Source: Rhyacophila brunnea (Eukaryota > Arthropoda > Insecta > Trichoptera > Rhyacophilidae). From it: a DNA stretch of 64,000 nt. A program made the position numbers and the translations under genes. Of the stretch, positions 60,506 to 64,000 are shown piece after piece. Within the stretch, counting starts at the first letter, position 1. The number at the start of each line of letters is the position of its first letter. Where the stretch lies: NCBI GenBank assembly GCA_022495005.1, contig JAGYXB010001750.1:213199-277198 (forward strand), given 5' to 3'. The notes beneath the pieces are model-generated. The model made no database searches, was not told the DNA's origin, and saw only the letters and a program-made list of their open reading frames with translations.

Positions 60506-61580
60506 TGTCATAGCATTATGTGTGGGGGTAAGGAATAGGTATGGATGGGATGGGAATGTGGAACGGGATAGGGATAGGTTGGGGATAAAGGATGGGGATA
60601 TAGGGAATAGGGATATAGGGAATAGGGATATAGGGAATAGGGATAGGTTGGGGATGAAGGATGGGGATATAGGGAATAGGGATATAGGGAATAGGGATAG
60701 GGATGGAGGATAGGGATAGGGATATAGGATAGGGATAAGCATGAGACTCGGTGAAATAGGATGCAGGGTCGTGGATGGTTTGACTTATTACCTCTAAGAC
60801 CTCAGTTACCTGTCCGGCTACTACACTCATTCGTTGGATGTTCCTGTATAATAATAAAGTACATAAAGATGGAATAAATATAAATATCTCGGATTGAGCG
60901 CCACTCTATGATGATGCATAGAGACAATAGTGAATGATAATTAAATGAAAATCAAGTAGAGAAATTTCAACGATTGTATATTAATAAATAAGATAACTTG
61001 CGGGCTACAGTGTATAAAGAAGTATAATTACTTAAGTGAATCACGAGCACCTAATGCGATTTAATATTTAAACAAATAAGAACAAAAACCCAAAAGCTAA
61101 TTCGAAACAAAGACTACTTCGGTGGACCGTAACATAAATGAACAATAAATACCAATTAAAACAAAAGGCTCTCCAGCCTATTCGCTGCCCTCGATTCCTT
61201 CCAGGACGGAATCGAGGAGTGCGTCTTCGAACGTGTGTGGACCGTGGAGTTCCTCCGATCTCCTGGCGTGGGGGGGACGTCCTTCAGATGGCCATCGTCC
61301 TCGTCTCCAAAACGTCAGGAAATCGAAAGCCCTGAGCCCAGGGTCCGAGGCTCGGAACTGGCCAAGACGTCTGCTTCCTTCGAACGATCAAGACTGAGAG
61401 ATCGACTCCCGCTTCGCCTTCGTGTAACAAGCCCGCTATCTCCTATAGCGCCGGAAATAGTGTCACGAACTCCGTACAAACTATCCCGTGCGCAGGCGCG
61501 ATCCGGTCGTACTTTTGCGTAGTGTTGCCCTCGTAAAGACTTCCTTGACTTAGTGTGTTATGTTATAAAATAACATGACA
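60506..61580 (+). repeat. 3' LTR with minisatellite expansion
   Basis: Begins TGTCATAGC and ends AACATGACA. It is about 140 bp longer than the 5' LTR because of a G-rich tandem array at 60590-60735. The rest aligns with the other LTRs, including GACCTCAGTTACCTGTCCGG and TAGCGCCGGAAATAGTGTCA. Confidence 0.93.
60590..60735 (+). repeat. G-rich minisatellite, 15-18 bp unit, within the 3' LTR
   Basis: Repeats of GGGATATAGGGAATA with interspersed GGGATAGGTTGGGGAT units. The frame over it reads repeated DIGNR, which is a by-product of the repeat and not evidence of a protein. The many GGG runs could form quadruplexes on the plus strand. Confidence 0.9.
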
Positions 61581-61606
61581 ATAGTTTGAAAACACCTCAG
61601 AGAATT
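61581..61606 (-). repeat. SINE family B, copy 6, middle part
   Basis: After the duplicated ATAG the B body continues as TTTGAAAACACCTCAGAGAA until the family A SINE insertion. It is collinear with 54145-54196. Confidence 0.85.
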
Positions 61607-61811
61607 TTGTTTTTTTTTTTAATTTTTTTTTTAGAATTATTAATAACCATGCCCTTGTTTTTTCGTACAAGGTGGTTGGTAGTAATTTTGAATAATCACA
61701 AACACCCAGGCTTTGAGAAAAACACATACATATTGTGTGCTCACCAGGAATCGAGCCCAGAACTCTCGGGTGGAAGGCAAGCGCCTTGCGCACTGCACCG
61801 CGAGAGCCGCC
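61607..61811 (-). repeat. SINE family A, copy 2, with 14-bp duplication
   Basis: The poly(T) start on the plus strand is the poly(A) tail, and the tRNA-like head (reverse complement GGCGGCTCTCGCGGTGCAGT, B box GCTCGATTCC) is at the right. CACCTCAGAGAATT flanks both sides (61593-61606 and 61812-61825). It matches 10089-10288. Confidence 0.93.
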
Positions 61812-61870
61812 CACCTCAGAGAATTAATATGTAACCTCTATCAAATCTATTTGAAAAAAGCGCTTCGGAG
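61812..61870 (-). repeat. SINE family B, copy 6, right part
   Basis: CACCTCAGAGAATTAATATG and TCTATTTGAAAAAAGCG correspond to the B body near its head. The tRNA head itself is lost after 61870. Confidence 0.7.
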
Positions 61871-61915
61871 AGAATTATAAAAACTACTAGTTAATTTCGT
61901 CGCAATTAGATAGGA

Positions 61916-61985
61916 CGCACATAGCTTAGTTGGTAGAGCATATGGAAGCGAATCCCAGAGGCGCGGGTTGGAATTCCGCTGGGCG
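61916..61985 (+). repeat. tRNA-like sequence (SINE head or tRNA pseudogene)
   Basis: GACGC...GCGTC can pair as the acceptor stem. The A box TAGCTTAGTTGGTAGAGC matches the tRNA consensus, but the B box is GGTTGGAATTCC, with an extra base, and the anticodon arm does not fold. The 3' side GCTGGGCGTCGTATTTT is the junction seen in family B-type elements, so a SINE head is more likely than a tRNA gene. Confidence 0.65.
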
Positions 61986-62022
61986 TCGTATTTTACCACA
62001 TTTTTCTTAGCTCGTATTCTTG

Positions 62023-62350
62023 TTTGTCCGGTGGTTGTTTATCCAGTACAAATCTTGAAATCGATTTTTAACTATCGACTAACTAGACATTTGAAACTTT
62101 TAGAATATATCAAAACACGATGCCAATGCATTCTTTTAATACTTTTAGCCATATTTAAGTAGAATTGAATTCATTTTCAGTCAATTCTGTTTTGTATGAA
62201 AAGTTATTTCGGAAAAAATCCGTAAAAAGTAAAATACTATTATTGGTTGCTTAGTGGGTGGTCCTGGCAACTAAATTAATAATATATACGTGCCTTACTA
62301 TGGAAATCAATATGAAATGTCAAAATGACATTTCAGTATTCTATAATATT
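62023..62350 (+). repeat. Dispersed repeat I, copy 2
   Basis: The inverted partner of 9048-9337. It follows the tRNA-like sequence at 61916 by about 40 bp, so in this copy it could be the body of a tRNA-headed SINE. The other copy has no clear head. Confidence 0.7.
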
Positions 62351-62635
62351 TATTCAGTACCTATTTCTATACAAATTTCTGTACAAAAAAAAGTATTTAT
62401 TAATACATAGAATTGTCAAGTTTATATTATGATTCATTAGAAAATTTAAAAACATGGTATATAAAAAGTTTTTTTTATGTTGTAATTATTTGTTAGTGGT
62501 TATAGATTTCTCTTCAAATTATAAATGTTCAATAAAGAAATAAATATTGATTTACTAAAATATATTTCAAGTCTTCTAAATCATATTTTTATTCACCAGA
62601 GCTTACACACGAGTAATACGATATTTATTTGTTTA
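62351..62635. other. Interval with nothing recognised
   Basis: AT-rich, no supported feature. Confidence 0.4.
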
Positions 62636-62843
62636 ACCAAGTCCGATCCAAGAAGATCATTTTATGGGCCTCCACGAGTGGAGGTTTGTAGTAACAGATT
62701 TTTTTACGAACTTATTAGGTCTATACTCTGACTCAAAACGCGCATTGAAAAAACAATATCTGTATTTTCCAGACCCAGGATTCGAACCTAGGACCCACGA
62801 CATTATAAGCCGACGCGTTAGCCGCTCGGTCATAGTGGGCGTA
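62636..62843 (-). repeat. SINE family C, copy 8
   Basis: Tail CCAAGTCCGATCCAAGAAGA, TATGGGCCTCCACGAGTGGA and, at the right, a tRNA head with B box GGTTCGAATCC (reverse complement, near 62782) and A-box half GACCGAGCGGCTAACGCGTC. Part of the body (the ATGGATGTCAGCCACTTG segment) is deleted. Confidence 0.87.
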
Positions 62844-63489
62844 ATTATAATAAGGATTAAAATTTAAATTAATATAACAACGTCGAATTAGAAAATAATA
62901 TCAGTTTTTACGTTACGTTCTCTCAAGATTCTCCGACCCACGACGAGCGGTGTCGGAATTTTGTTCATAATGAACATATGTATTGTTCATTTATTTCGAG
63001 TATCTATATGATCATTTTGGTTTGTTCTGTTCATATTTTAAAGGCATCAATCACGACTCAACTCATCTTACATTATTCTCCAAAATTTTTGTGGTAGTTG
63101 ACATTCCTCGATCATTCCATATTTTGGCATATATACCTAATATATACAATAAGTATTAATGACCTTTGAAAGTTTAACCATTAACTCATTGAACCATGAT
63201 TACCATCTGCCGATTGCAACTTACAATTCAATAAATATATTTTTCAAATACTAGGGAGGGTATCCACTTTCCAGGGTGCGTGCATTCATTTAAATTGTCC
63301 GCTGATAAAGCATATGGGTATTTAATTATGTAAAGTTTACATTAACTATTAGTTTGTACTTATTTTATCTATTTTATGTTGGGCAGTGTTCTACTTTTAA
63401 CATTATATTATGTAAATTAAAAATAGTTAAATATTTCACGGAAAATCATGATTTAAAAAATGATTACCTACTTACACATATATTATTTT
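62844..63489. other. Interval with nothing recognised
   Basis: No supported feature. Confidence 0.4.
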
Positions 63490-63785
63490 GAAAAACACTT
63501 TCTGAGAGAATATATTATTATAACCAATAGAAAAAATCTTTTTTGAAAAAAAGTAAGCCAACCCGACGGGGAATCGAACCCTGTATCTCCCAGGTTTACG
63601 CCCTGATCCGCGCATTACCACTATGCTACGAGGTGACATACTAATTGCGACAAATTTTAACTATTGGTCAATTTTAATACCTACTCATCAGTGCTCTTCC
63701 AAATCAAGCTATATAGAATCAGAATGATATATTCTTAAATCTTGTGAATTATTCGTTGAATAAAAGAAATAGTTAATTATAGATT
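63490..63785 (-). repeat. SINE family B, copy 7, long copy with leader
   Basis: Reverse-complemented, the head has A box TAGCATAGTGGTAATGCGCG and B box GGTTCGATTCC (near 63565), followed toward lower coordinates by the body (AAAAGATTTTTTCTATTGGT). The leader 5' of the head (TTTTAACTATTGGTC at 63655) matches 31478 and 53250. At 63735-63770 a plus-oriented B tail (GTGAATTATTCGTTGAATAA) is also present, so this copy is bracketed by tails in both orientations. Confidence 0.82.
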
Positions 63786-64000
63786 AATTACACCTTTAAG
63801 CGCGGGATGCGACGATGCCATATTAGAAACTACTTCTCTGTTATCCGTCATTTCACTTTCATCTATGCATACATAGCCTTCATTTTACATAACTTTGACA
63901 CTCTATGCATCCGGCCCCCATAATATTACGGAATTATTGTAAGTACTTTCAACTCTTTCGAAAAACCCCGTTTCAAATTCATTATTTCTGGCATTAGGTG
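63786..64000. other. Window end, nothing recognised
   Basis: No supported feature. Confidence 0.4.

Larger units (their letters stand above)
54197..61580 (+). mobile_element. Non-coding LTR retrotransposon (LARD-like), 7.4 kb
   Basis: Two direct LTRs with TGTCAT...ATGACA ends enclose 5.4 kb of internal DNA, and ATAG is duplicated at 54193-54196 and 61581-61584. A 4-bp duplication is usual for Gypsy-type and some other LTR elements. The interior shows no protease, reverse transcriptase, RNase H or integrase motif; most of it is A-rich on the plus strand, with frames below 130 codons. It is therefore a large non-autonomous derivative that depended on proteins from a relative, or a very decayed copy. 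The LTRs differ by many substitutions plus a repeat expansion, so insertion is not recent. It interrupts a family B SINE. Confidence 0.9.

Noticed and set aside
60453..60742. Repetitive protein frames (DIGNR repeats on plus, PISLFPISL-type on minus) near 60.5-60.7 kb
   Set aside because: They are translations of a G-rich minisatellite inside an LTR, open in several frames at once; there is no sign of selection for a protein.
61916..61985. Functional tRNA gene
   Set aside because: The A box is good and an acceptor stem can form, but the B box has an extra base, the anticodon arm does not fold, and the 3' side matches SINE junctions elsewhere.

Overview
This is a eukaryotic, AT-rich, repeat-saturated stretch of nuclear DNA, most likely from an insect. 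The pointers are introns with GT/AG borders, polymerase-III tRNA-derived SINEs, many hAT-type miniature elements, RTE-like and CR1/Jockey-like LINE tails, a short (CCTAA)n tract matching the insect telomere repeat, and a FAM135-type animal gene. I cannot fix the order from the sequence alone. No bacterial, CRISPR or operon-like structure is present.

Only two host genes can be supported. (1) At 12187-14681 (+) the last two coding exons of a C-type lectin-domain gene are joined across a 2.1 kb phase-1 intron. Its upstream exons were not recognised and may lie outside the window. (2) At 46584-46660 (+) is the first coding exon of a FAM135 homologue, ending in a GTGAGT donor. Its leader carries two upstream ORFs, one overlapping the start codon. 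No later FAM135 exon was found, so the last 17 kb of the window may be its first intron.

Everything else that can be read is mobile DNA. Region by region: 1-330 is a LINE tail; 2.5-2.8 kb a tRNA-derived SINE; 3.9-4.7 kb a hAT element with an exact 8-bp target duplication; 5.0-6.3 kb an inverted-repeat element and a long-arm foldback element bounded by TTAA; 7.3-7.9 kb a SINE split by another element; 9.0-10.3 kb a mobile element carrying a SINE with a 14-bp duplication; 11.3-11.8 kb a LINE tail. The lectin intron and 3' flank hold further hAT MITEs. From 15.8 to 31 kb lie RTE-like LINE tails, a solo LTR (23939-24839) and two relics of a hAT transposase. From 31 to 45 kb come SINEs, hAT MITEs, a perfect 92-bp palindrome, a 5S-rRNA-like plus tRNA-like composite and an intact-ended hAT element (43371-44267). 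From 49 to 64 kb are paired tRNA-containing inverted-repeat elements, a MITE built around telomere-like repeats and a 7.4 kb LTR retrotransposon (54197-61580) with no recognisable coding domains, itself inserted into a SINE.

The mobile elements form readable nested insertions that give a relative order of events. No long intact transposase or reverse transcriptase reading frame survives, so these look like relics or non-autonomous passengers. I found no convincing new multi-gene system. The most useful leads are the FAM135 leader uORFs, the triple-nested LTR/SINE locus, the tRNA-bearing inverted-repeat family and the 5S/tRNA composite.
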